The position numbers and the translations under genes are program-made. Under the pieces are notes generated by a model. The model saw nothing but the letters and a program-made list of their open reading frames with translations. It made no database searches and had not been told where the DNA came from. A DNA stretch of 64,000 bases from Schizophyllum amplum (Eukaryota; Basidiomycota; Agaricomycetes; Agaricales; Schizophyllaceae): contig VDMD01000003.1 in the NCBI GenBank assembly GCA_007026445.1, positions 434,001 to 498,000 of the forward strand, given 5' to 3'. Below, piece by piece: positions 32,829-42,450 of this stretch; the first letter of the stretch is position 1; each line of letters begins with the position of its first letter.

Positions 32829-33219
32829 CTATGCCTCACCGGGTCTTTCAAAATTCTTACCCGAATTTTGAAACACCCGGGAAACCCCTCTACATTGACC
32901 GTTTTTCTTTCGAAAAAAAATCCAGGCCATGTTTTCAACCTTTCTCTATCCAACGGTGCTACTCTTATGCGGATGAGAGGTGTGGAAGGTACGACAAGCG
33001 GGAGGGGACGCCCTGATGGGCTTTTGATGGCATCAATTCGTCCGTCGCGCTTACCCCCTCAACTCCTTCACTTCGTGGCCTTGAAAGTGCCACCATTAGA
33101 TAGTGTTCAGCCGCAAACCCCACCTACTTTTTTTCCCGGACGAAATTCGACCACTTGAAGGGGTTTCCCGGGTGTTTCAAAATTCGGGTAAGAATTTTGA
33201 AAGACCCGGTGAGGCATAG
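32829..33219. mobile_element. TA-flanked MITE, family A, copy 1 (391 bp)
   Basis: Ends CTATGCCTCACCGGGTCTTT and its complement, flanked by TA at 32827-32828 and 33220-33221, as expected for a Tc1/mariner/pogo-type insertion. Inverted repeats of about 60 bp contain an internal 22-nt hairpin (CAAAATTC/GAATTTTG arms). Non-coding. A second copy is at 40283-40674. Confidence 0.85.
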
Positions 33220-33380
33220 TAAACGCTATTCCCCCAACGCGTTCAGCATCACGTGACCTCTTCCCACGCCACATACTCTGACTTAGCCGTGCGACGGCCG
33301 AGTCATGCTAAGCTTCGCCCAAGCTTCGCCCTCGCGTTGCTTTTCCGCCTCAGTCTACATACAAAATGAGACACCTATTA

Positions 33381-33800
33381 GACCGTATTTGCACCAGTAT
33401 ATATTGGGTTTGTATTGAACTCCAAGAGCTTCCAGAAATACTCGAAATTCGGCCGTTAATGACTTTTCGAGAGCGGTGAGTACAAAACGTGCTGCACTTG
33501 ATATTTCATGAACAGGTAGCCACAACCCGGACACCGTCTAGTCCGTTGTGAGCAGCCTGTGACGCCCGGAAAGCTGCTGGGCCGAGTGTAGGTCCGCACG
33601 GCCCTTGTCGAGCCCAAGGGCGATGTCCACAGCCCTCCTCGGCGGCCTGGCAGCGAGTCGTCGGGCTCGGACCATGCCAAGTTGAATATTGTGACACTTT
33701 AGTCTTGCATTTAGTGTCGTACAACTATATTGGGCACTTCATTGGAAGTGGGGCCATAATTCAGGTGCAGAAGTCAATATAACCTGGTGCAAATACGGTC
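33381..33800. mobile_element. TA-flanked MITE C (420 bp) inside element B
   Basis: Inverted repeat GACCGTATTTGCACCAG at both ends, flanked by TA at 33379-33380 and 33801-33802. The interior is GC-rich and non-coding. Confidence 0.65.
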
Positions 33801-34194
33801 TATTTGGAAGCTTTTGAAGAAGTATCTGCTCCAAGGTCCACCGAGTCAGATTATATATCGGTTGTTTATGCAGGTCAAACACAAGTCGAACGGGCCTGAA
33901 GGGCCTCTGCGACCGCAAGACTAACCAAAGAAGAGCACAGCGGGTGCGGTGAGTATACCCGTATGTCGTGTAAGTACTATGGGGCTTGTTGGCATCGAGG
34001 CTCTTACCACCCGTCAACGCCATCGGGGCGCGTCACCCTCGGACTTTGCCGAGTACGCAGAGAAAGTTCCCATATCTTGACTCGCGACAAAACGGCTGAA
34101 AATTTAAATGGTAAAGGTGGTGCGCGGTTGTTCGAGGGAACAATGTGGACCGACGCAACAGGTTCCAGCAACAAAAACTGGACGTAAACTAAAA

Positions 34195-34268
34195 ATTGCA
34201 CGGCGGGATCGAACCCACGCAGTCCCATGGCCGACGTGTCGGCCCGTTACGCTAAACAACCACGTATA
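34195..34268 (-). ncRNA. tRNA-like sequence with A-box/B-box, probably not a functional tRNA
   Basis: On the minus strand an A-box-like TAGCGTAACGG is followed about 40 nt later by a B-box GGTTCGATCCC and then by ATTTTTAG, a weak pol III terminator. An acceptor stem pairs 6 of 7 (two G-U). The anticodon arm is instead a 6-bp stem GGCCGA/TCGGCC with a 4-nt loop, and the T-stem has mismatches, so decoding is unlikely. It may be a tRNA-derived promoter or a decayed tRNA carried by element B. Confidence 0.35.
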
Positions 34269-34615
34269 GTGGAGTGTGGCCAAGGCCTATGTACAAAGAG
34301 CTGGCGGCTGCCACTCCGCCGTGCCAATTTTCTGAGCTGCTACTGAAGGTTCATACCACCTTATATATGTCTTCCTTAGCTGCAGTACATGTGGTAAGCA
34401 AACCTATCCTTGACGGCCCTTTTAATTTACATGGTGCGCAAGGTGCATCTCTCGCTCGGCGTGGGAAGGGTCACGTGATGCTGAACGCGTTGGGGGAATA
34501 GCGTTTAGTTTGTCATGCCCCTGCGCGCACGTTCTCACAACACCACGGCTGGACAGTCCTCGCAACTTAAATTTAATTCCTGATCTTGTCGTAGATCCAC
34601 GACGTCGGACGCTGG

Positions 34616-35412
34616 CACGAGTGGCAGAGCGACCTTTTTGGGGGTAAAAACATGCCTAAAAACATGTATAAAAACACGCCTAAAAAGCTGCAGGCAAAAA
34701 CAGGTCGTTTTTGGCGATAAAAAGATGTACAAAACCCACATGTTTTTGTCCGTAAAAAGGGCGTGGTTTATTGTTCAAAAAAGTTCCTTTTCTGCAGCTT
34801 AAAACCGCACTTTTTTGGAGGAGAATTTTGCCAGTAGAAACAACCCGTTTTTACTGCCAAAAATGTCCCAAGTCATGATTTTGGTCGTGAAATCAGTACA
34901 TTTCTATCCAGGCATGTTTTCAGCAGTAGAAACAACCCGTTTCTACTGGCAAAAATCCCTCCTCCAAAAAAGTGCGGTTTTAAGCTGCAAAAAGGAACTT
35001 TTTTGAACAATAAACCACGCCCTTTTTACGGACAAAAACATGTGGGTTTTGTACATCTTTTTATCGCCAAAAACGACCTGTTTTTGCCTGCAGCTTTTTA
35101 GGCGTGTTTTTATACATGTTTCTAGGCATGTTTTTACCCCCAAAAAGGTCGCTCTGACACTCCACTACAAGAGAGATACAATAATCTCCGGTCTTTACTG
35201 CATGCTTATTGTGATAAAATTATATAAAGACTTAGAACAAAGCCGATAAGGTTATTGAGTGGCATAAAGGATCCTCAGCCAATCAGGACTGCCAGAGTTC
35301 TTTATACTTCTCAATAACCTATATGCCCATATTATGAGCTTGGACATAATAAGCTCTCAATAATCATGCAGTAATCTCTGGAGGTTATCGATTATCTCTT
35401 GTAGTGCTCGTG
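34616..35412. mobile_element. foldback element D: long palindrome, 3-bp target duplication
   Basis: Two arms of about 220 bp (34616 to ~34840 and ~34937 to 35162) are near-perfect reverse complements around a ~95-bp centre. Ends read CACGAGTG(G/T)CAGAGCGACC. The last 6 bases of the right end (CTCGTG, 35407-35412) are separated from the arm by an inserted CACTA-like element; removing it restores the terminal repeat. TGG flanks at 34613-34615 and 35413-35415. Non-coding, rich in TTTTT runs; would form a large hairpin. Confidence 0.8.
35163..35406. mobile_element. CACTA-type MITE E (244 bp) inserted in the end of element D
   Basis: Ends CACTACAAGAGA / TCTTGTAGTG with a CTC target duplication at 35160-35162 and 35407-35409. 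Subterminal inverted similarity extends about 50 bases (TACTGCATG..TTATTG). CACTA ends with a 3-bp duplication are diagnostic of the CACTA/EnSpm superfamily. Confidence 0.8.
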
Positions 35413-35415
35413 TGG

Positions 35416-35934
35416 ACAGGCCTCTCTGCCCAAAGCAAATTGATACATGCGCTGTACCCACTGCATGCGATTAGCCAATCACGACGCGCCTCTTGAGCTC
35501 TTTTCCCGCACGCACGTTGTCCTCGATATCACCAATGTTTGTCCAATGTCTAACGACGCGAAGTCTGCCTTCACCCTTTTATTGGCTACAGTCCACATCG
35601 ATTCAAGCCTCGGTACCTCTCACATGCCTTCTAACAGCCCATCTCCTTCTCAGAACCCATCGCCGGCCACCTGCTCCTCGACGACTAGGCACCTCGACCG
35701 CGCGGTGCGACGATGATAAGGCGGCGCATTGGTGACAACGGAAAGTCTTAGGCAGGATACTCCTCGGCTTGCTCATCTGTGCCACACGGATCGTGGCTAT
35801 CATGCATGTGCACCACTTGAAGGCCGTCGGTGGCGTGTATATAAGCACTAGCAAAAAATCTAGTTCGCTCGACTTGCTCTCGCTTGTCGATCCCCCCCCC
35901 TCTCTCTCTCCTCCCGTCCCTCCTTCCCCTCATC
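35416..35934 (+). promoter_or_regulatory. promoter region of DUF1524 copy 2
   Basis: A CCAAT box (AGCCAATCAC, about 35474-35483) and a TATA box TATATAA (35838-35844, 91 bases before the ATG), then a CT-rich leader with TCTCTCTCTC. This looks like a strong fungal promoter; regulation is unknown. Confidence 0.5.
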
Positions 35935-36934
35935 ATGTTCGGCTTTGCGAGTCTCACCATTGTTGCCCTGGCCTCGAGCGCCCTCGCGGCACCATTCGAA
36001 CCACGGGCGATCGACGAGCGTAGCTTGCCGAACGTGATCTCCGCGGCGACCGCGAGGTCATACCTCTCTTCGCGTACGTTCTCCCAATTTTTGTCTGGTA
36101 TATTCCTCAAACTAAACTATCGCAGTCACGGTGGCAGCCGAGTCCAACTCACCCGCGTACGACCGCGACCTCTTCCCGACGTGGATCACCAGTGAGTTGG
36201 CTGTCATCACGCACGTATTTCTCAATTGACGGCATATCAGTTGAGGGCAAATGCAACACTGTACGTGCTCGCGTCCACGCACAAGAGAAAAAAGTAATGA
36301 CAACTCGCCCGGATAGCGGGAGTACATCCTGAGGCGGGACGCGACGACCGTCACGGTATATACTCATTATCTCCCAACCTCATCTCTCAGGCTAACGTCT
36401 TCATAGGAGGGCAGCGACTGCTACCCGACCAGCGGTACGTGGACCTCCGCGTACGATGGCGTCAAGACCACGCTTCCCTCCGACCTCGACATCGACCACA
36501 TCGTCCCGCTCAAGGAGGTATGCATCTATCTGTGGAGTGGACGTTCTGTTGTTGATGTAAATCAACAGGCCTGGGTATCCGGCGCGCGCACCTGGACCAC
36601 CGCTCAGCGCCAGGGGCTCGCGAACGACGTGACGCGCCCGCAGCTCATCGCTGTGACGGACAACTTGAACCAGTCGAAGGGTGCGTATGCGATCTCGGCC
36701 GTGATCTTCTGCCCTTCTCCTTTTCCTCTGGCCTTCCCCAATCGTATCCTTCGCAAACAGCCCGAAATTAACACCACTCCCACAGGCGACAAGGACATCG
36801 CGGAGTGGGTTCCGCCGCTCAAGAGCTACGTCTGCACCTACGTGCGCGCGTGGGTTCAGGTCAAGCACTACTACGACCTGACCGTCGACTCGGCGGAGAA
36901 GACCGCGATCTCGAAATACCTGGCGGACTGTTGA
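35935..36934 (+). CDS. secreted DUF1524 (GmrSD C-terminal/HNH-like) protein, copy 2
   Basis: Seven exons join in phase: 35935-36073, 36126-36191, 36241-36260, 36317-36355, 36407-36517, 36569-36680 and 36786-36934 (211 residues). Signal peptide MFGFASLTIVALASSALAAPF. The HNH-like core has LDIDHIVPLKE, then ANDVTRPQLIAVTDNLNQSKGDKDIAEW. Cys residues in EGKCN, GSDCYPT, SYVCTY and the final ADC suggest two disulfides. It is a paralogue of the gene at 1416-2480, with the same intron positions except that the one before DHIVPL is absent. Likely an extracellular nuclease or nuclease-fold protein. The transposon nest just upstream may bring different regulation. Confidence 0.85.
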
Positions 36935-37471
36935 GCGAGTTTTCTTGGCTGACTGCCAGACGGGCTGCCTGGCGAATTGCTAAGCTGCCTGGCGTATTGC
37001 TCGGCGGCGGTTGGATGGAAATGCTCGATGTGTTGCTATCGTCTGGCTGTTCTCAAGGGATGAATTGGGGGTATTTCGGGAGCTCTAGTTACTTACGAAT
37101 TTGATGACATGTGCGCTTTTTACTATGGAATATACCTGGGGCTTGTTTGCCACAAATTCAGCTGTAGATCTGGCTCTGAGCTCGGACTACACTTTTGAAG
37201 CCTGATATTCAAGCTTCAAGGCGGGTGCATAGGCGCGTCGGAGTGTCACTCCGAGGTCTCAAGGTCTTGCTGTGTAGCTTGAGGGTCAAAACTCACAGCG
37301 AAGGAAACATAAATAAGGCATTGGTTCATTTGTACGACGCTTACAGTGCCACGGTAGTGCGAGACTGAAAAAAACTACACTTCGAGATGAACTTGGGCGC
37401 GACTAGCGTCAGACCTATTGGCATCAAGATCAGAACTGTGTAGCATATGGAAACAGCAATGACCACTTACC
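36935..37471. other. 3'-to-3' intergenic region
   Basis: Convergent ends of the DUF1524 copy and the small secreted protein gene. Direct repeats of CTGCCTGGCG(A/T)ATTGCT at about 36965-37000; otherwise nothing recognised. Confidence 0.4.
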
Positions 37472-37804
37472 TTACTGGCACCCAACCTGCATCGCCACAA
37501 AGCTCTGGTTCTCAACCCTCGTCCCGGCATCCCTCGGGCCCTCGACGGCCTCCCCCTGGTCATCGCACTGCTCGTCCTGGCAGAGGTACACATCGCAGTC
37601 CTGGGGCAGATCCGTGTCGATGGTGATGCAGCGACCGTTGGGCGTCACCTCGGTGGCGGAGGTCCCGGGCGTGTTGTTGGTGTCCTCGAGGTGACCCAGC
37701 TCGATGCCGCTGCACACGACGCCAGACCAGGCGGTGACCTCGTAGGCGGTGACGGCTTGGAGGGCAGAGAGAGTGGAGAAGAGGACGACGAAGGAGGTGC
37801 GCAT
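37472..37804 (-). CDS. small secreted cysteine protein, copy 1 (110 residues)
   Basis: Single-exon 110-codon gene. Signal peptide MRTSFVVLFSTLSALQAVTA, then a mature domain of about 90 residues beginning YEVTAWSGVVCSGIELG. Six Cys (VVCSG, RCITI, DCDVYLC, EQCDDQ, VGCQ) would give three disulfides. It ends VGCQ like the two other copies here (58715-59047, 61264-61596), sharing about two thirds of residues. The ATG at 37804 is chosen because all three copies start MRTS at this length; an upstream in-frame ATG at 37987 falls in the promoter. Function unknown; effector-like or cell-wall-associated is only a guess. Confidence 0.8.
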   Translation of the reverse strand: MRTSFVVLFSTLSALQAVTAYEVTAWSGVVCSGIELGHLEDTNNTPGTSATEVTPNGRCITIDTDLPQDCDVYLCQDEQCDDQGEAVEGPRDAGTRVENQSFVAMQVGCQ

Positions 37805-37896
37805 GGCTGCTGGTGTGGGCGGTTGAATAGAGATGGTTGACAGGGTGGCTAAGTGGGCAGTTGCTCGATTCTGGTTTTTCCTGTCGTCTGGACGGG

Positions 37897-37907
37897 CTTT
37901 TATACCT
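37897..37907 (-). promoter_or_regulatory. TATA box of secreted protein copy 1
   Basis: Minus strand GGTATAAAAGCC, about 95 bases before the ATG. The same 12-mer core occurs before copies 2 and 3. Confidence 0.6.
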
Positions 37908-37989
37908 GGTTTTGAGACGGACGAGTCTCCACCTTGCGTAAAGAGAATGTTGCGGATAGACCGATATTCAATGGACGGCGTTCTCAAGC

Positions 37990-38833
37990 CACCGACGGTG
38001 AGTTACAGGTAGGCTTGGCCAGCTAACGGGTCGCCCCGTCTTCGCCGCGGTGTAAATTCAACGGCTGGGCAGCATGCATGCGCATCGTCGTGGAGTAGCT
38101 TGCCGTCTAGGTGTGCTGTGCAAAGGAAGCACCCCAGGAAAACTACGCAACATTTGTGTTAGAGCTGATCAGATGTCATTCCGATGGGTACGCGCCGAGA
38201 GCCAGTGAGTGTTGCAAGTAACAAGGCGACGACCAACAGCTTCGTCGCGGCGAGCAAAGGGCACAAAGAGGAATGTATCATGGGGAGTACTGGCCGGGTG
38301 ACATGCCGACAAACTCGGACACAGGACTGTCGGGGCTCGCTACACCGACTGCCTGTCATTCAGCGAGCCACGCAGAATAAGCGTTATCGCCTTTATTTGT
38401 GTCAGTGGATCCCTATTTAAATCATCCTTTTGAAGGGACAAGGCGAGAGAGGACGTACTTATTCACATGTAACCCTAGAGTAGCGAGACCGCGAGCGTAC
38501 GGGTGCTGGGGAGCGCTGAGCTGAACGGGTGCAGAAGAAAAGAAATGCAAGGGTGCCGTGTAGGCGAAGGGCAGTGTATACACCCGGGTCGACGAATATC
38601 AGAAGTGAACCAGGAATAGCCATCTCAACGATTACTGACAACTTTTCACTCACACGCTGCAAGTCCAAGCTTGAAGCGGATCGCCAGCGCTGCGACCAGG
38701 CTGTAGAGAGATTCTTTATTGTGCAGCGTCCGGTAGAGTCTAGACGATGTCGCGTGCGTATGATGCTGAGGACACATAACGGGACAGCAGCGAGTCCCAC
38801 CCAGCCATTCCTAAGACCCCCAGTTCAGCGCTT
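37990..38833. other. intergenic, nothing recognised
   Basis: No supported gene; overlapping short ORFs on both strands without motifs. Confidence 0.4.
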
Positions 38834-40116
38834 TCACGCCAAAATTACAACCTGGAAGCACTCACGACCCTCATATTCTCGCTCCTTATACAGGAGAATC
38901 CTGCAACATCCATCGACCGGCGGAACGACATCTGACACCTCTGCCACGACAACCTTGCGCCCGTCATACGCTGGACTGTGATAATGCTTGCAAAGGGCGT
39001 CCTTGAGCTGATAGTCGCCTTCGAGGTACGAGTCATAATCGAGGTGGACAGTCACGAGCTTGAGAGTACTGTTGGGGCCAAACAGTCTGGAAAACATCTC
39101 GGTAATGCCCCGACTCCAGTCGCTCTCGTCGAAATGAATCACGAGGTGGTCGAGTGATGGCACTGAGAGTGCTACACGTGCCCAATTGTCACGGGCGACA
39201 TAGGGTATATCGCTCAGGATCAGAACCTTCAAAGCGCGCATGCGTTCAAGCGTGACGAATGGCGGCTCAATTTCTAGATCGTAACGAAATGTTCTATCAG
39301 ATATACCCACCCATATCTAGCGAAGGACTTACCGTAGCACTGTCCCATGTTAATTTCTAGCGCATGAAGAGTATCCGCAGCGTTGGAGAGCAGCCTATCA
39401 ACCTGATCTGTGCGCCCATCGTGGGGACATTCGATACAGAGGGTATGAAGACCCCGCACGCTCAACGGAAAGCGACTGCTCGGGTCAATCAGTCGTTCGA
39501 ACCACGTTCCTGATAGCAGTGTCTCATCGACATGAAGGTGTGCCAGCTGAGTGGGCGCCGTACTGGCCCTGATTTGTGCCCAGTCCTCGGGTGGGGCGAA
39601 CGTCGTGTATGAGATGCGCAGCCCGCGTATGCTCTTCATTCTATTGAAAAGACTGACTGGTACTCGGTGGACGTTGATGAGACGAAGGGTGCGTAGCGAC
39701 GGGAGTACTCCATGAAGGCCCTCGGCCAGCGCGGGCGGAAACTTGTCGTGGGGAATGTCGAAGGCAGTGACGAGTGCGAGATGAAGTAGGTTCGGAACGA
39801 CGGCAAGGATGTCAGAAACGTTGCCATCTGCATAAATCCACCATTTGGTGTCGCCACCCGTATGCTCGAAGAAATGCAGTGCACGAATATGCTGCGCGAG
39901 AGTGGGAGATTCGCGAAGGATAAGGAGAAGACGGCGGACCAGAGCAAAAGAGGCTAGTTCGATGTCCTGGAAGAGATATTTCTGGCACAGATTCACCATG
40001 GCGCGCTGTGTAAGAGAGAAAGCAACTATTGATGCTCTATCTCCCCGCGCGGCGAGTTCGGCGACTATAAGGGCTTTAAGTTCCAGGGGGAGGCGCTCCT
40101 CAATCTCCTCGGTCAT
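38834..40116 (-). CDS. basidiomycete F-box-like protein with leucine-rich-type C-terminal half
   Basis: Two exons, split by a 59-nt intron near 39275-39335 (acceptor TCTAG before AAATTGAG, the only phase-consistent choice). Start MTEEIEERLPLELKALIVAELAARGD resembles the F-box-like first helix of the large agaricomycete family, followed by SLTQRAMVNLCQKYLFQDIEL. Irregular Leu-rich repeats follow (NLLHLALVTAFDIPHD, LPSLRTLRLINVHRVP, LHTLCIECPHDG, LKVLILSDIPYV, SLDHLVIHFDES). Such proteins are expected to be SCF ubiquitin-ligase substrate receptors, but the F-box is weak and the substrate is unknown. Confidence 0.7.
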
Positions 40117-40282
40117 TTTCTGCCTGAGAGCGCTTTTGTGTCCGTGAATATAACTGGGATCGACCAGAGATCCTCAGAGATCGTGATGAGGCGCAACAGG
40201 GTGCACGTTATGGGTGACAGTGACGAAGGGTGACCGGGTGATGCCGTGGCCCGTCAGGATGCCGTTCACGACGTTCTCTATA

Positions 40283-40674
40283 CTATGCCTCATCGGGTCT
40301 TTGACGATTCTGAGCAGAATCGTCAAACTCCCGGGAAACCCCCCTATATGGACCGATTTTCTTCTAGTAAAAAATCTAGGCTAGGTTTTCATACTCCCTC
40401 TATCCGATGGTGCTATTTTTCCTGCGTGAAAATGAGAGAAAGACGACAGCAAGTGGGAGGTGATGCCAGCACGCGGCTGATGGCCATCAATTCGTCCTCC
40501 CGCGGCTCTCAGCACAATCCTTCGAGTTCCCGGCCACAAAATTAGCACCGTTGGATAGCCAGCACTCGAAAACGGGCCCTACAAATTTTTCCGGGCAGAA
40601 TTGGACCACACGAAAGGGGTTTCCCGGGAGTTTGACGATTTGAGCAGAATCGTCAAAGACCCGGTGAGGCATAG
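40283..40674. mobile_element. TA-flanked MITE, family A, copy 2 (392 bp)
   Basis: Ends CTATGCCTCATCGGGTCTTT and GACCCGGTGAGGCATAG, with TA at 40281-40282 and 40675-40676. The interior aligns along its length with copy 1 (for example GATGG(C)CATCAATTCGTCC). The hairpin inside the terminal repeat has a different sequence from copy 1 but still pairs: GACGATTCT/AGAATCGTC. Non-coding. Confidence 0.85.
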
Positions 40675-40676
40675 TA

Positions 40677-41445
40677 GTCTCGTTCCCATCCGCTGTGACG
40701 CGGGGCCTCCGGCCCGGACCACGTTCTTCGTGAAATCAGGAACGGGAAAAACCCAAGCCAAGAGGGCGTCACAACGTCTGGTGCATTTCGGGCCTCCTTC
40801 CTAGGGTGATGTCATACGTGAAATAGAAACCAACACACGCGCGCGGTCGACCTACGAGAACGCGACTGGACGCGACGTCTATGCAGCTATGGCTATTGAA
40901 GGAGCGCCAGTTATGCCCTAGAAGGTGTGTAGGCCTGGCCGCCCGCTTCTGTAAGGCGAAGGGAAAACCGACTAGGGCTTGGGTGCCGGTGGGTGGCTGA
41001 CTAAGCCGTCGTGCATTTCGTACACGTGGCCGCGCGTGAGGTGTCGACGGTGGTGGTAGACGCTCCGTCTGCGCTGTGCCACCGCAAAGATTCTTCTCGT
41101 CGGTGCTAACACCGATCCTGACGCGTACTGCAGTCGCGTTTGCGGCGAGGGTAGGGTGTTGGCAAGGTCTATCGCGAGGGTTATGGCAGGCTACCGTTGC
41201 TGACAAAGCCCTCTGCCACGTGACACCACGCATAACTCGCACTCTTTCCAGACGTATCACTGTGCCGCCAACGGTGTTCGTGTCGACGAGGGGGCTGCGT
41301 GTATACACCAAGGTATGGATTCGACGTCAAAACGTTGTCAAGGCCGCCCGACGTGTCGCGGTTGTCGCTCGTGAACTTCACTGTGCAGTGGAATTTCACC
41401 TATGAGGTCACCCTAGCCCGAATGCGCCAGACGTTCGCTCCGCTC
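40677..41445. other. intergenic between two MITEs
   Basis: Only a Arg/Pro-rich 180-codon minus-strand open frame without motifs, judged spurious. Confidence 0.4.
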
Positions 41446-41959
41446 TAGTGTTGCCGACGAGTCGAGTTCGAGTTCGAGTCGAGTTGCAACTCGATGATGT
41501 AACTCGATTGGCGCGCGGCAAAAGCCGAAAGGGCTGTCGGCCTTAACCCTTGGTCGTCCCTCGTCGGAAAACAACATACAGCCCTCACCCAGATGAGATT
41601 CCTGTGCATAACATTGCATGAGGGCCTCCAACAGCGTTGCATGGGCACTTGAACAGTTCTGGCCCTCGAAGGTCATGCTGCGGCAAATGCCGAAAGGACA
41701 GTCCTCGTCGAAACAGCCCTCCCTTGCGTCGAAATGATGGTATTGGTCCTCAACATCGTCAACTTGGGGTGTCTGACCTCGCTTTTCTCCTTACGCCTTC
41801 GTCGGTCAAGGTCAGGTCAAGGTGCAGCGCAGCGTTGCCTCAGGCAGCCCACGTGCTACACATCATCGAGTTGCCATCAACTCGCCTGCCTGACTAGGCA
41901 GGCGAGTTGAACTCGACTCGACTCGATGACCGAGTTAACTCGACTCGTCGGCAACACTA
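41446..41959. mobile_element. non-autonomous hAT element (514 bp), CGAGTT subterminal array
   Basis: Perfect 8-bp duplication CTCCGCTC at 41438-41445 and 41960-41967. 23-bp perfect inverted repeat beginning TAGTGTTGCCGACGAGTCGA. Both ends carry clustered CGAGTT/AACTCG repeats within about 60 bases. No transposase ORF. Confidence 0.9.
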
Positions 41960-42450
41960 CTCCGCTCACGGGTTCAAACTTTTCTCTTACCGCCGCATAC
42001 CGCTCCTCGTGGCGCCACGTTTCCCTCGTGGGAATGTGGGTCCAAGTAGTGAACCCGTGGGCGGTGCGAACTTCTGGGTTCGAGACTAGACGTTCTCGAA
42101 CTCAACTTGAACTTGCGATCGGATGTCGTAGGTCTGTGCTAAGTTATGACTGGATAGCGGGCATCGCCCACGCTGCCTCATTCGTCAGGCTGAGATGAGA
42201 TTCCCTGCAAGATGACCGTGATGACGGTGCAAGCCTGCATCCAGGTCGACACGCAGGTTTGACTTGGGCGCCTAGTACGCAGCGAGCATTCTGCAAAACA
42301 TCCCTGTTTACCCTAGATTCTCTTCCGGAACGGCTCATCATTCGTATCATCCGCGCTTCACAGAAAGCAGTCGCTAACCTGCTTGCCTGCACACGCAGTC
42401 ACCTACCTACACCGTACATGCCCCCCCGGCCTCACACCGCCAACTCCGCT

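Larger units (their letters stand above)
33222..34505. mobile_element. TA-flanked element B (1284 bp), contains a nested MITE and a tRNA-like unit
   Basis: Inverted repeats of about 53 bp beginning AACGCTATTCCCCCAACGCG, including a CACGTG, at both ends with one 1-base gap. TA flanks at 33220-33221 and 34506-34507. The left TA is the same dinucleotide that closes the family A copy, so the two elements abut. A 3-bp AGT duplication would also fit but would leave the neighbouring MITE without its TA. No transposase code. Confidence 0.75.

Noticed and set aside
34195..34268. A functional tRNA gene on the minus strand
   Set aside because: The anticodon arm cannot form a 7-nt loop and the T-stem is mismatched, so it is reported only as tRNA-like.
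33222..34505. 3-bp AGT target duplication for element B
   Set aside because: It would remove the TA flank required by the neighbouring family A element, so the TA model explains both elements better.
34535..35249. Two similar ORFs on opposite strands (MWVLYIFLSPKTTCFC)
   Set aside because: They are the same bases read from the two arms of the foldback element, not a gene pair.
40769..41311. 180-codon minus-strand frame between two MITEs
   Set aside because: Arg/Pro-rich, no motif, no splice sites, no paralogue in the window.
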